NCBI RefSeq assembly: GCF_001404985.1 | Contig: NZ_JRLF01000014.1 | Location: 620,001-684,000 of the forward strand | Direction: 5' to 3' | DNA from: Flavobacterium aquidurense | GTDB lineage: Bacteria; Bacteroidota; Bacteroidia; Flavobacteriales; Flavobacteriaceae | DNA length: 64,000 nt | In this document: positions 9,222 to 17,261 of the stretch, in pieces | Position numbering within the stretch: the first letter of the stretch is position 1 | How the letters are laid out: every line of letters begins with the position of its first letter | Notes under the pieces: generated by a model | Told to the model about the DNA's origin: nothing | Database searches by the model: none | The model's input: only the letters and a program-made list of their open reading frames with translations | Program-made: the position numbers and the translations under genes

Positions 9222-9243
9222 TCGAAATTAATTTTAATGACGA

Positions 9244-9281
9244 CAAATATAATTATTATTATTTTATAAGTGTACAAAAAA
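9244..9281 (-). promoter_or_regulatory. araB operon promoter
   Basis: On the minus strand TATATTTG (9251 to 9244) fits TAnnTTTG. A TTTTTTG element (9281 to 9275) lies 23 bases upstream and could be the -33 box. The spacer is at the long end of normal. The start codon lies 23 bases past the -7 box. The operator at 9268-9286 covers the -33 element, which fits repression by occlusion. Confidence 0.5.
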
Positions 9282-9286
9282 CACTT
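9268..9286. promoter_or_regulatory. AraR-like operator, site A (araB)
   Basis: AAGTGTACAAAAAACACTT is a palindrome with perfect 6-bp arms and a 7-bp centre. It belongs to a set of five sites in this region with the form AARTGT-N7-ACAYTW. It overlaps the -33 element of the araB promoter. Confidence 0.6.
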
Positions 9287-9513
9287 AACAAAAATTGCAT
9301 ACTTATTTTTTACAGATAATGCATCAAAACAGTAGTTTAGCATAAAAACAAAAAACAAACGTTTAATTTACATTTATTCTGTTACGATTATTTCATCTTT
9401 ATGTTCAAAACTGGATATAATACACTGTAAGTTCATATTCAATTTGACTTTCTTTATTTACTCAAACATGCGCTTTTATCAATTTTAATTGCAGAGATAA
9501 CATAAACCATATT

Positions 9514-11061
9514 TTATTTTCCCTCTAAAACCACTATTGAAAAAGGCGGAATTGTAATTTCTAATTTTCCTTTTTTATTTTCGAAACCTTTAAAAACTGT
9601 TGGTACAATTTTATCAGGCGTATCAAATGAATTATAATCCTGCAATTTTGAAGCGGTAAGAATAGTGGCGGTAAAGTTTTTAACACCGAGGTCTTTTACA
9701 TCAATCTCTAGTTTGTTTTTATTTTTAGCATCAATATTTACCAGTGATATATGAACCAATCCGGTTTTATCTTTAGAAGCCGAAACAGAAACTGCCGGAA
9801 GATTTTCTCCCTTAAAAGTATATAACGGAGACTGAAAACTTACCGGCAATAATGTAGCATCCTGATGCACATTGTACATTTTCATGACATGATAAGTGGG
9901 CGTAGTAATCATTTTTGCTTTATCTGTTAGAATAACGGCTTGCAAAACATTCACGCATTGTGCCAGGTTTGCCATACGAACCCTGTCTGCATGATTGTTG
10001 AATATATTTAAAGTTGCGCCGGCCAGAACTGCATCTCTCATTGTATTTTGCTGGTATAAAAACCCGGGATTTGTTCCTTTCTCCACATCATACCAAGCGC
10101 CCCATTCATCGACCATAATTGCCACTTTTTTCTCAGGATCATACTTATCCATTACCGCACTGTGTTTGGTAACAAGTTCTTCCATCTTCAGGGCTTCTTT
10201 CATGGTTTTAAAATATTGGTCTTCGGTATAATCAACGGCATCACCTTTTTTTGCCCAGTCTATTACAGAATAATGGTGCACACCAACTCCGCCTAACATA
10301 TTTAACGGAATGTTTTTCATCAAAACTTCGGTCCAATTATAATCAGCACTATTCGATCCGGAAGCAATTCTGGTAAAACCACCTGTATTTTCCCAATCAG
10401 ACATGAATGTGGCAAACTTGCGGTATTCTCCGGCATAATATTCTGCTGTCATATTACCACCGCATCCCCAGGCTTCATTTCCTATTCCCCAAAACTTAAC
10501 TTTCCACGGCTCTGTTCTGCCATTTTTTTTGCGTAAATCACTCATTGGACTTCTACCGCTAAAATTGGTATACTGAACCCAGTCTGCCAATTCCTGTACA
10601 GTTCCGCTGCCTACATTTCCGGACAAATAAGGTTCTGCACCAAGCAATTCGCACATATTGAGGAAATCATGTGTACCAAAACTATTATCTTCTGTTACGC
10701 CGCCCCACCATTTGTTTACAATCGTTGGTCTTTGTTCCTGAGGTCCAATTCCGTCTTTCCAGTGATAAGTATCTGCAAAGCAACCGCCGGGCCATCTTAA
10801 ATTAGGAATTTTCAAGTCTTTCAGTGCTTTTATAATATCATTTCTAACGCCTTTTGTATTGGGTATTTTTGATGTATCGCCTACAAAAAAACCGCCATAA
10901 ACAGATCGTCCTAAATGCTCTGCAAAATGTCCGTAGATGTTTTTGTTGATTATTGGTGCATTTGACTCCTTTTTTAAAGTAATAATAGTGGTTTGGTTTT
11001 GAGCATAACTCAGCTGATGGCAAACCGTAAATAGAAAGGTGATGAAAAGTACTTTTTTCAT
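9514..11061 (-). CDS. alpha-L-arabinofuranosidase, GH51, secreted
   Basis: GH51 enzymes release L-arabinose from arabinan and arabinoxylan. Landmarks are WPGGCFADTYHW near the N-terminal part, the acid/base Glu at about 196 in GIGNEAWGCGG, and the nucleophile Glu at about 319 in VDEWGAWYD. I start at the ATG at 11061 because it gives a clean signal peptide (MKKVLFITFLFTVCHQLSYA, then Q); an ATG eight codons upstream is less likely. The 515-residue length is normal. The product is exported, probably periplasmic, and would feed the arabinose operon. It is a separate transcript with its own operator (11301-11319) about 240 bp upstream. Confidence 0.95.
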   Translation of the reverse strand: MKKVLFITFLFTVCHQLSYAQNQTTIITLKKESNAPIINKNIYGHFAEHLGRSVYGGFFVGDTSKIPNTKGVRNDIIKALKDLKIPNLRWPGGCFADTYHWKDGIGPQEQRPTIVNKWWGGVTEDNSFGTHDFLNMCELLGAEPYLSGNVGSGTVQELADWVQYTNFSGRSPMSDLRKKNGRTEPWKVKFWGIGNEAWGCGGNMTAEYYAGEYRKFATFMSDWENTGGFTRIASGSNSADYNWTEVLMKNIPLNMLGGVGVHHYSVIDWAKKGDAVDYTEDQYFKTMKEALKMEELVTKHSAVMDKYDPEKKVAIMVDEWGAWYDVEKGTNPGFLYQQNTMRDAVLAGATLNIFNNHADRVRMANLAQCVNVLQAVILTDKAKMITTPTYHVMKMYNVHQDATLLPVSFQSPLYTFKGENLPAVSVSASKDKTGLVHISLVNIDAKNKNKLEIDVKDLGVKNFTATILTASKLQDYNSFDTPDKIVPTVFKGFENKKGKLEITIPPFSIVVLEGK

Positions 11062-11300
11062 AATGTGGTTTTGTTTTAATATCAAACAGAAACTCAGAAA
11101 TCTGGTTGTGATATTGTATGGTTTATTAATTCTAAAAAAAATATAACTATAATTCTAAATAGATGCCGGACTAACCTCTATTTCTAATTCAAGATCGAAA
11201 GAAGATAAAAACTCCTTAACAATTGCCTGCTATTCTGGATTTGAATACACTTTATTTCTCCCAATTTAAAAGCATTTTCATCGAAGAAGGACAAAAACAT

Positions 11301-11319
11301 AAGTGTCGATTATACATTT
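11301..11319. promoter_or_regulatory. AraR-like operator, site E (arabinofuranosidase side)
   Basis: AAGTGTCGATTATACATTT has the conserved half-sites AAGTGT and ACATTT at the same spacing as the other sites. It lies about 240 bp upstream of the arabinofuranosidase start and about 390 bp upstream of the Nudix gene, so it could serve either. No good -7 box was found next to it on the minus strand. Confidence 0.5.
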
Positions 11320-11568
11320 GTAAATTTAACTAAAATTAATCCGTAAAAACAAACAAATGATATAAAATAGGCAATAAAAAAATACATATCGCAAATTATC
11401 CGTCTAAATACACATAAAAAATTAATGCATTTTCTTAAATAAGATTTTTCTTGTAAGATAAATGCGTAAAAATGACACTTTGATAGAAAAAGTCATTTTA
11501 TTTACAATAATTTGCGAAAAAAGTTAAAAATGAGATCTTTAATAGTGATTTTAGCGTTAAAAAACTAT

Positions 11569-11576
11569 TACTTTTG
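11569..11576 (+). promoter_or_regulatory. -7 box of Nudix regulator gene
   Basis: TACTTTTG fits TAnnTTTG. No clear -33 TTG is seen at the right distance. It implies a leader of about 130 bases that contains operator site B, which would fit autoregulation by roadblock. Confidence 0.4.
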
Positions 11577-11635
11577 TAGAGAGAATCCAGATCGCAATAA
11601 CAAAATGTAACCGTTTTATAAAAGTTACATATTTT

Positions 11636-11654
11636 AAGTGTAAATATTACATTA
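11636..11654. promoter_or_regulatory. AraR-like operator, site B (Nudix regulator)
   Basis: AAGTGTAAATATTACATTA contains the perfect core TGTAA-ATA-TTACA. It lies 55 bp upstream of the Nudix start codon and downstream of its -7 box. Confidence 0.55.
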
Positions 11655-11708
11655 ATAAATAGTAAAACGAATTTGGAAGTTTATATATTTACCAATAAAA
11701 AATTGAAT

Positions 11709-12398
11709 ATGCTAAACAGTTATAGCTCTGCAGATAAAGTTTTGTTAGCAGTAGATTGTATCATTTTTGGATTTGATAATGAAGGCTTAAAAATACTTTT
11801 AATCAAAAGGGACTTTGAACCTGAAAAAGGAAAATGGTCTTTGATTGGGGGTTTTTTAAAACGTGATGAAGTATTGGATGACGCCGCGATTAGAATTCTA
11901 AACACCTATACCGGTTTACACGATATTTATATGGAGCAATTATATGCTTACAGTGATATTGATCGTGACCCTGTAGAAAGAACAATATCAGTTTCTTATT
12001 ATGCTTTGATCAATATTGAAAATCATAATGCTGAACTAATCAAAAATTATCATGCACAATGGTTTAGTATTGCAGATGCCCCTAATTTGATTTTTGACCA
12101 CGACGAAATGGTACAAAATGCGATTAAAAGGCTTCGCTACAGAACGTCTATTAAACCGATTGGTTTTGAGTTATTGCCGGAAAAATTTACAATGCGTCAA
12201 TTATTAGAATTGTATGAAGCAATTTTGAGCAAAGAACTAGACAAACGAAATTTTATAAGTAAAATAAATTCTCTTGAGATTTTAAATAAATTAGAAGAAA
12301 AAGATATGCAGTCTTCCAGAAAAGGATCTTATCTCTACACTTTTAATAAAGAGAAATACGAAGAAAAATTACTGAACGATTTTGTTTTGAATTTATAA
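11709..12398 (+). CDS. Nudix-domain transcriptional regulator, AraR/NrtR-like
   Basis: The protein has a Nudix fold (about residues 10-135) followed by a C-terminal winged-helix region (about 145-229: FTMRQLLELYEAILSKELDK, typical of NrtR-type regulators). In the Nudix box the Gly and first Glu remain (GGFLKRDE), but the REUxEE segment has become RILNTYT, so the hydrolase glutamates are lost. This is usual for regulators that kept the fold as a sensor. I start at the ATG at 11709 (MLNSYSSADK); an upstream TTG would add 12 residues. In Bacteroides a Nudix-type AraR controls arabinose genes and responds to L-arabinose. The same role is inferred here from the flanking ara genes and operator set. 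Confidence 0.85.
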   Translation: MLNSYSSADKVLLAVDCIIFGFDNEGLKILLIKRDFEPEKGKWSLIGGFLKRDEVLDDAAIRILNTYTGLHDIYMEQLYAYSDIDRDPVERTISVSYYALINIENHNAELIKNYHAQWFSIADAPNLIFDHDEMVQNAIKRLRYRTSIKPIGFELLPEKFTMRQLLELYEAILSKELDKRNFISKINSLEILNKLEEKDMQSSRKGSYLYTFNKEKYEEKLLNDFVLNL

Positions 12399-12404
12399 AA
12401 AAAC

Positions 12405-12439
12405 AAAACCCTGAAAGCCACAAACTTTTAGGGTTTTTT
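12405..12439 (+). terminator. terminator of Nudix regulator gene
   Basis: The stem AAAACCCT / AGGGTTTT, extended inward by GAAAG/CTTTT with one wobble pair, is followed by a T tract. It lies 6 bp after the stop codon. Confidence 0.75.
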
Positions 12440-12520
12440 CTTCAATAAAACTACTATTAAAAAAACTAAACAATAAATCTAACTTAAAGATTTTTTGTCA
12501 CTTACACTTAAACCAAAAAT

Positions 12521-12539
12521 AAGTGTAAAATTTACATTT
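12521..12539. promoter_or_regulatory. AraR-like operator, site C in convergent gap
   Basis: AAGTGTAAAATTTACATTT has the perfect core TGTAAA-A-TTTACA. An extra half-site TTACACTTA lies at 12503-12511. The gap lies between the 3' ends of the Nudix and GntR genes, so no start codon is close by. Confidence 0.5.
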
Positions 12540-12614
12540 ACAAATATAAGTAAAATAATTTCACAAAAACAAAAATAATTTTGATTCCATTTTAAACTAT
12601 TTTAAATGTGCTGA

Positions 12615-13613
12615 TTATAGCGAATTACGCATCGTGAGAGATGATTTGTTTTCTATTTGTTCTTTACGTCCTTTAAGTACCATATCAGCCAGGATTTTTC
12701 CCATGGTTTCAAAATGGGTCGAAATTGTTGTGATTCCGCTTGCTACGATCTTTTTTAATGGCGTTTCATTATAGGATATAATTCCAAAATTAAGTCCCAA
12801 TTTAAGGTTTTGATCTCTTGCTTTTTCGATTACGCGAACTAAGTCACGATCATTTGGTATAATATACAGATCTCCCAAAGTAATTTCCCGATCTGTAAAT
12901 TCAGTGATGATTTCGTACGCAAAATCATATTCTCTGCAAAAGGCCTCAAAACCAGTTTTCATCCCGAGCGGTTCCCTGAATCCGGGGAAAATCAAAATTA
13001 GTTTTTCATATTTATTCAATCTTGTTTTTCCTTTAAGCAAACCTTCAAAAATATCTTTTTCATGATTTTGATAAATCGCGGGATACATTTTCAAACCCGG
13101 ATTTGTCTGATCCAGTATGATTACTTCACCTACTGGTAGGGTTTTTACAGATTTTACTACATCGTTTAAGTTGGTTGGCATAATGATGTATTTTGTATAA
13201 TTTCCGTTAGCGTCATTTATAAGCTTCTCAAAAACGGGAGCGTTAAAATGATGAAAGAAAATATCGACCTGAACATTTTTTCCAATGTGCTGCAAAAACG
13301 AATTATAGATATCTTCCTTAAAACTATTTAACTCATCAAACAATAAGAAAATCTTTTGTTTTATAGTGATTTCAACGCTTTTAACATAATAACCTTTGCC
13401 TGGAATGGCATAAATAATACCTCTTTTTTTAAGTTCATCATACCCTAATAAAACCGTATCACGCGATAACGAAAAAGCCAGACAAACTTTATTGACAGAC
13501 GGGAGCCGATCGCCTTTTACCAGTTTTTCTTCCTCGATTGCTTTTTCTATTGAAAGAATTATCTGCTTATATTTTGGAAGGCCAATATTGTTTTGAATAG
13601 AAATAATATTCAT
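12615..13613 (-). CDS. GntR-family regulator with LacI-type effector domain
   Basis: An N-terminal GntR winged helix (about residues 1-75: LPKYKQIILSIEKAIEEEKL, DRLPSVNKVCLAFSLSRDTV, GYYVKS) is joined to a periplasmic-binding-protein-like effector domain (about 85-325). This is the GntR-LacI hybrid architecture also seen in Bacillus AraR. I start at the ATG at 13613; a TTG seven codons upstream is less likely. The gene is divergent from galM-galK-galT, and a 10-bp-period direct repeat lies between them, so control of the galactose operon is the best guess. The effector is not visible from the sequence. Confidence 0.85.
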   Translation of the reverse strand: MNIISIQNNIGLPKYKQIILSIEKAIEEEKLVKGDRLPSVNKVCLAFSLSRDTVLLGYDELKKRGIIYAIPGKGYYVKSVEITIKQKIFLLFDELNSFKEDIYNSFLQHIGKNVQVDIFFHHFNAPVFEKLINDANGNYTKYIIMPTNLNDVVKSVKTLPVGEVIILDQTNPGLKMYPAIYQNHEKDIFEGLLKGKTRLNKYEKLILIFPGFREPLGMKTGFEAFCREYDFAYEIITEFTDREITLGDLYIIPNDRDLVRVIEKARDQNLKLGLNFGIISYNETPLKKIVASGITTISTHFETMGKILADMVLKGRKEQIENKSSLTMRNSL

Positions 13614-13644
13614 AAAAAAAAGATTTTTGCGCAATATACAAAAA

Positions 13645-13671
13645 ACTGGTAGGTACTGGTATGCAAAAATA
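13645..13671 (-). promoter_or_regulatory. gntR -7 box and ACTGGTA direct-repeat operator
   Basis: On the minus strand TATTTTTG (13671 to 13664) fits TAnnTTTG for the regulator gene. On the plus strand ACTGGT occurs twice at a 10-bp period (13645-13650 and 13655-13660), one helical turn apart. The repeat lies at the expected transcript start of gntR and just upstream of the galM -7 box, so one bound protein could control both. Confidence 0.45.
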
Positions 13672-13682
13672 AAGAATGTTTC

Positions 13683-13690
13683 TATTTTTG
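13683..13690 (+). promoter_or_regulatory. -7 box of galM-galK-galT operon
   Basis: TATTTTTG fits TAnnTTTG and lies 24 bp before the chosen galM ATG at 13715. It falls after the upstream ATG at 13676, which argues against that earlier start. Confidence 0.5.
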
Positions 13691-13714
13691 GATTTCACTA
13701 TTGGTAAAAATAAT

Positions 13715-14770
13715 ATGAAAATAAAACATATATCGCATTTTCAAGATACATCTATATCTAAATTATTTGGTTTGACACCTGAAAACGAAGAAATTCTTTC
13801 TTTTGAATTATCAAATAAAAACGGAATGAAAGTTCAGTTCATCAATTATGGCGCGACTGTAACTTCATTAAAAATTCCGGTTTTAAATGGCAATCTTGTT
13901 GATGTGGTTTTAGGTTTTGATTCATTAGAGTCTTATTTGGCTTCTTATAATTTACCAAGCGCACCTTATATGGGTACAACCGTGGGGCGTTATGCAGGAA
14001 GAATAAACAAAGGTATTTTTACATTAAATGATAAAACATTTCATTTAAATACTAATAATAATGGCAATACTTTGCATGGCGGAAATGTTGGTTTTGGAAA
14101 AAAAGCATGGAATGTTACCAATATTACTTCTAATGAAAATCCCTCGATAACATTCAGTATTTCGAGTGAAAATTTAGATGAAAATTTCCCGGGAGAATTA
14201 CACGTGGATTTAACGTATACACTAACAGAGGAAAACGAATTAAAACTGGATTACAAAGTAACAACTACAGAAGATACAGTTATAAACCTAACGCATCACA
14301 GTTATTTTAATCTTGATGGGCACGATTCCAGCGTTCTGGATCAGACTATGTCTATTGACGCTGACAAGATTCTGGAAACCAATGAAGACAATATTCCAAC
14401 CGGAAATTTTACAGCTCTTAACAATCATGATTTTGATTTTAGAACCGTAAAAAAATGTCCGTCATCAATAGACAACTCCTTTGTTCTCGAACCAACAAAT
14501 GATGTCATTGCAAAATTATACAGCTCTAAAAACAATTTGCAAATGAGCGTTTATACAGATCAGCCAAGCGTACATATATATGTAGGCGGAAATTGTTTTG
14601 ATATATTAAAAGGAAAAGAAAATACGAATTATCATTCGTCAAGCGGAATTTGTTTTGAAACTCAGAATTTTCCGGATGCTCCAAATCACGAACATTTTCC
14701 AAATTCAGTTTTGAGGAAAGGCGAAGAATACCATCAAAAAACAGTTTATAAATTCGAAAAGATAAACTAA
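13715..14770 (+). CDS. galM: aldose 1-epimerase, cytoplasmic
   Basis: This galactose mutarotase has 351 residues. Family residues are seen in NTLHGGNVGFGKK, NLTHHSYFNLDGH and CFETQNFPDAPNH (catalytic Glu). There is no signal peptide, unlike the lipoprotein copy at 3876-5060. I start at the ATG at 13715 (MKIKHISHFQ), because an ATG at 13676 lies upstream of the TATTTTTG promoter box. It is the first gene of the galactose operon, with 36 bp to galK. It supplies alpha-D-galactose to the Leloir pathway. Confidence 0.93.
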   Translation: MKIKHISHFQDTSISKLFGLTPENEEILSFELSNKNGMKVQFINYGATVTSLKIPVLNGNLVDVVLGFDSLESYLASYNLPSAPYMGTTVGRYAGRINKGIFTLNDKTFHLNTNNNGNTLHGGNVGFGKKAWNVTNITSNENPSITFSISSENLDENFPGELHVDLTYTLTEENELKLDYKVTTTEDTVINLTHHSYFNLDGHDSSVLDQTMSIDADKILETNEDNIPTGNFTALNNHDFDFRTVKKCPSSIDNSFVLEPTNDVIAKLYSSKNNLQMSVYTDQPSVHIYVGGNCFDILKGKENTNYHSSSGICFETQNFPDAPNHEHFPNSVLRKGEEYHQKTVYKFEKIN

Positions 14771-14806
14771 TAAGTTAAAAGATAATACCATTTCAATTAC
14801 AAAATA

Positions 14807-15967
14807 ATGAATGACATTTTAATACAAGATACTACTGCTTTTTTTGAGAAATCTTTTGGATCAAGTCCTCAAAAAGTGGTACTTTCTCCGGGAAGAATCA
14901 ACATTATTGGAGAACATATCGATTACAATGACGGTTATGTTTTGCCGGCAGCAATTGATAAAGTGATTTGCTTTGCTTTCGAAAAAAGCAACACTAAAAA
15001 ATCTAAAATAATCGCTATCGATCTAAACGAAGAATTTGAAGCTGATTTTACACAGGAAATTAAATTAAGTGATGTTGTCTGGACGAATTACATTCGTGGC
15101 GTTATCAAACAATTGCAAGATAACAGATTTGTATTTGAAGGTTTCAACTGTGTTTTTAGCAGTAACATTCCGGTAGGTTCAGGATTATCATCTTCTGCTG
15201 CTTTAGAATGTGGGATGATTTACGGGATCAAGTCACTTTTTGATTTGAAAATTGAAAAAATTGATATCTCATTATTAGGTCAGAAAGCTGAACACTGGGT
15301 TGGTATCAATTGCGGTATCATGGACCAGTTTTCAAGTGTTCATGGTCTTGAAAATAAAGTAATAAAACTAGATTGCAATACACTGGATTTTGAATATCAC
15401 AACGCTGATTTTAAAGATTATTCATTGGTTTTGTTTGACAGCAATGTAAAACATTCCCTTTTTACATCAGAATATAATACGAGAAGAATTGAGTGTGAGC
15501 AAGGATTAAAAATAATTACAAATAATTTTCCTGATATAAAAAGTTTCAGGGATTGTACCGAAGAACAGCTTTTAAGCATTCAGGATAAAATGGATGCAAC
15601 CGTTTTTAAAAGAGTGCATTATGTTGTAAAAGAAATAAGCCGTGTCATAAAAGCGTGTGAGGCTTTAGACAAAGGAAATATAGCGGTTTTGGGGCAATTG
15701 CTTTTTGAAACGCATTATGGTTTATCGCAGGAATATGAAGTAAGTTGTGCAGAGCTGGATATGCTTGTTGATACCGCAAAAGATGATGATGCAATCATAG
15801 GTTCCAGACTAATGGGAGGTGGTTTTGGAGGCTGTACCATCAATTTGATTAAAAAAGGTCAAGAAAATGAGGTAAAACGTAAGTTTTCAAATCTTTATTT
15901 AGATACATTTGGGATTGAATTAAAATTCTATGATGTAAAAATCTCAAACGGAACAACACTACTTTAA
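14807..15967 (+). CDS. galK: galactokinase
   Basis: This GHMP kinase phosphorylates alpha-D-galactose at C1. The galactokinase signature GRINIIGEHIDYNDGYVLP is at about residues 27-45, the ATP loop is PVGSGLSSSAALE, and the third GHMP motif is RLMGGGFGGCTINL near the C terminus. The 386 residues match the family. It lies in the middle of galM-galK-galT with 14 bp to galT. No galE is seen in the window, so UDP-galactose 4-epimerase must be encoded elsewhere. Confidence 0.97.
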   Translation: MNDILIQDTTAFFEKSFGSSPQKVVLSPGRINIIGEHIDYNDGYVLPAAIDKVICFAFEKSNTKKSKIIAIDLNEEFEADFTQEIKLSDVVWTNYIRGVIKQLQDNRFVFEGFNCVFSSNIPVGSGLSSSAALECGMIYGIKSLFDLKIEKIDISLLGQKAEHWVGINCGIMDQFSSVHGLENKVIKLDCNTLDFEYHNADFKDYSLVLFDSNVKHSLFTSEYNTRRIECEQGLKIITNNFPDIKSFRDCTEEQLLSIQDKMDATVFKRVHYVVKEISRVIKACEALDKGNIAVLGQLLFETHYGLSQEYEVSCAELDMLVDTAKDDDAIIGSRLMGGGFGGCTINLIKKGQENEVKRKFSNLYLDTFGIELKFYDVKISNGTTLL

Positions 15968-15981
15968 TACCCAGCAATTAC

Positions 15982-17037
15982 ATGAAAAATTTTGACATTA
16001 ACGAAGATCCTCACAGACGTTTTAATCCCTTACTAAATGAATGGGTTTTAGTATCACCTCATCGTGCAAAACGCCCGTGGCAAGGACAAAATGAAACTAT
16101 TGCAACCGAAACATTACCAAAATACGACGCAACTTGTTATTTGTGTCCCGGAAATGTTCGTGCAAACGGAGTAAACAATCCTGACTATGAAAGCAGTTTT
16201 GTATTTGAAAATGATTTTGCTGCCATGAAGCAGGACGAAATTATTTTTGAAGAAGATATAAAACATACTTTTTTTAAAGCAAAACCGGAACAGGGAATTT
16301 CTAGAGTGGTTTGTTTTTCGCCAAGGCACGATCTTACTTTACCGGAAATGGAAATTGACGGAATCGAAAACATCATTAGAACCTGGCAAAAAGAATACAC
16401 TGATTTAGGAAATATAAAGTATATCAACCACGTTCAGATTTTCGAAAATAAAGGCAGTGTTATGGGATGCAGCAATCCGCATCCGCATGGGCAAATTTGG
16501 GCGCAATCGTCATTACCAACCCAGGTCGAAAAAACACAAAACAGCCTGAAATCTTATTTTATTAAAAACAACAGAACCCTTCTTGAAGATTATCTTCAGG
16601 CTGAATTAAGAACCGGCGATCGTGTTGTTATCGAAAATGATCATTTTGTGGCATTAGTTCCTTTTTGGGCAACATGGCCTTACGAAACTATGATTATAAG
16701 CAAAAGAGCACTTAATAAAATTACTGATTTTACTGCTGAAGAAACAACCGCTTTTGCTAAAATTTTAAAACAGTTAACCATTAAGTATGACAACTTATTT
16801 AGTACATCATTCCCGTATTCATCAGGGATTCACCAATCACCAACAGATGGATTAGAACATCCTGAATGGCATTTTCATATGCATTTTTATCCGCCATTAT
16901 TGCGTTCTGCAACGGTTAAGAAATTCATGGTTGGATATGAAATGTTAGGAGAATCACAACGTGATATTACACCTGAAAAAAGTGCCGAAATTTTAAGACA
17001 GCAATCAGATGTGCATTATAAATTAAATATTAAATAA
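15982..17037 (+). CDS. galT: galactose-1-phosphate uridylyltransferase
   Basis: This enzyme transfers UMP from UDP-glucose to galactose 1-phosphate. The active-site motif SNPHPHGQIWAQ holds the nucleophilic His of HPHGQ. The zinc-binding CxxC-like part is present as CYLCPGN. The C-terminal domain has HPEWHFHMHFYPPLLRS. The 351 residues match the family. It ends the galactose operon; the symporter gene follows after 224 bp with its own promoter region. Confidence 0.97.
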   Translation: MKNFDINEDPHRRFNPLLNEWVLVSPHRAKRPWQGQNETIATETLPKYDATCYLCPGNVRANGVNNPDYESSFVFENDFAAMKQDEIIFEEDIKHTFFKAKPEQGISRVVCFSPRHDLTLPEMEIDGIENIIRTWQKEYTDLGNIKYINHVQIFENKGSVMGCSNPHPHGQIWAQSSLPTQVEKTQNSLKSYFIKNNRTLLEDYLQAELRTGDRVVIENDHFVALVPFWATWPYETMIISKRALNKITDFTAEETTAFAKILKQLTIKYDNLFSTSFPYSSGIHQSPTDGLEHPEWHFHMHFYPPLLRSATVKKFMVGYEMLGESQRDITPEKSAEILRQQSDVHYKLNIK

Positions 17038-17096
17038 ACCAAAAGATAGGCCTTTGTAAAATAACTACTTAAAATTTAACACAATAATCCGCCAAT

Positions 17097-17115
17097 AAAT
17101 GTGAAAAACACATTT
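17097..17115. promoter_or_regulatory. AraR-like operator, site D (symporter)
   Basis: AAATGTGAAAAACACATTT has perfect 7-bp arms. It fits the AARTGT-N7-ACAYTW set and lies just upstream of the symporter promoter region. Confidence 0.6.
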
Positions 17116-17144
17116 GTTTGTAGTGTGTTTTTAATTATTTATTT

Positions 17145-17152
17145 TACTTTTG
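17145..17152 (+). promoter_or_regulatory. -7 box of symporter gene
   Basis: TACTTTTG fits TAnnTTTG. Two TTTG elements (17113-17116 and 17117-17120) lie upstream, the nearer with a 24-base spacer that is slightly long. Operator site D partly overlaps them. The leader would be about 105 bases. Confidence 0.4.
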
Positions 17153-17261
17153 AATTTTACGCTTGTTTCGTAAAAAAATAACAAAATAAAAACACATATC
17201 ATATTTTTAAACCCAATTAAACAAACAATCACCTATACTAATATTTAAAATACTACTAACA

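Larger units (their letters stand above)
11062..11708. other. divergent control region between arabinofuranosidase and Nudix regulator
   Basis: No gene is seen in these 647 bp. The region holds two palindromes of the arabinose operator type (11301-11319 and 11636-11654) and a -7 box TACTTTTG for the Nudix gene (11569-11576). A short remnant-like stretch (about 11170-11280) has no usable reading frame. Confidence 0.6.

Noticed and set aside
12615..13613. GntR-LacI hybrid as the arabinose regulator, as in Bacillus AraR
   Set aside because: The operator set follows the arabinose genes and the Nudix gene, whereas the GntR gene has a different repeat and faces the galactose operon.
17038..17261. 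Attenuator or riboswitch before the symporter
   Set aside because: Apart from the operator palindrome and promoter box no stable structure with a T tract was found.
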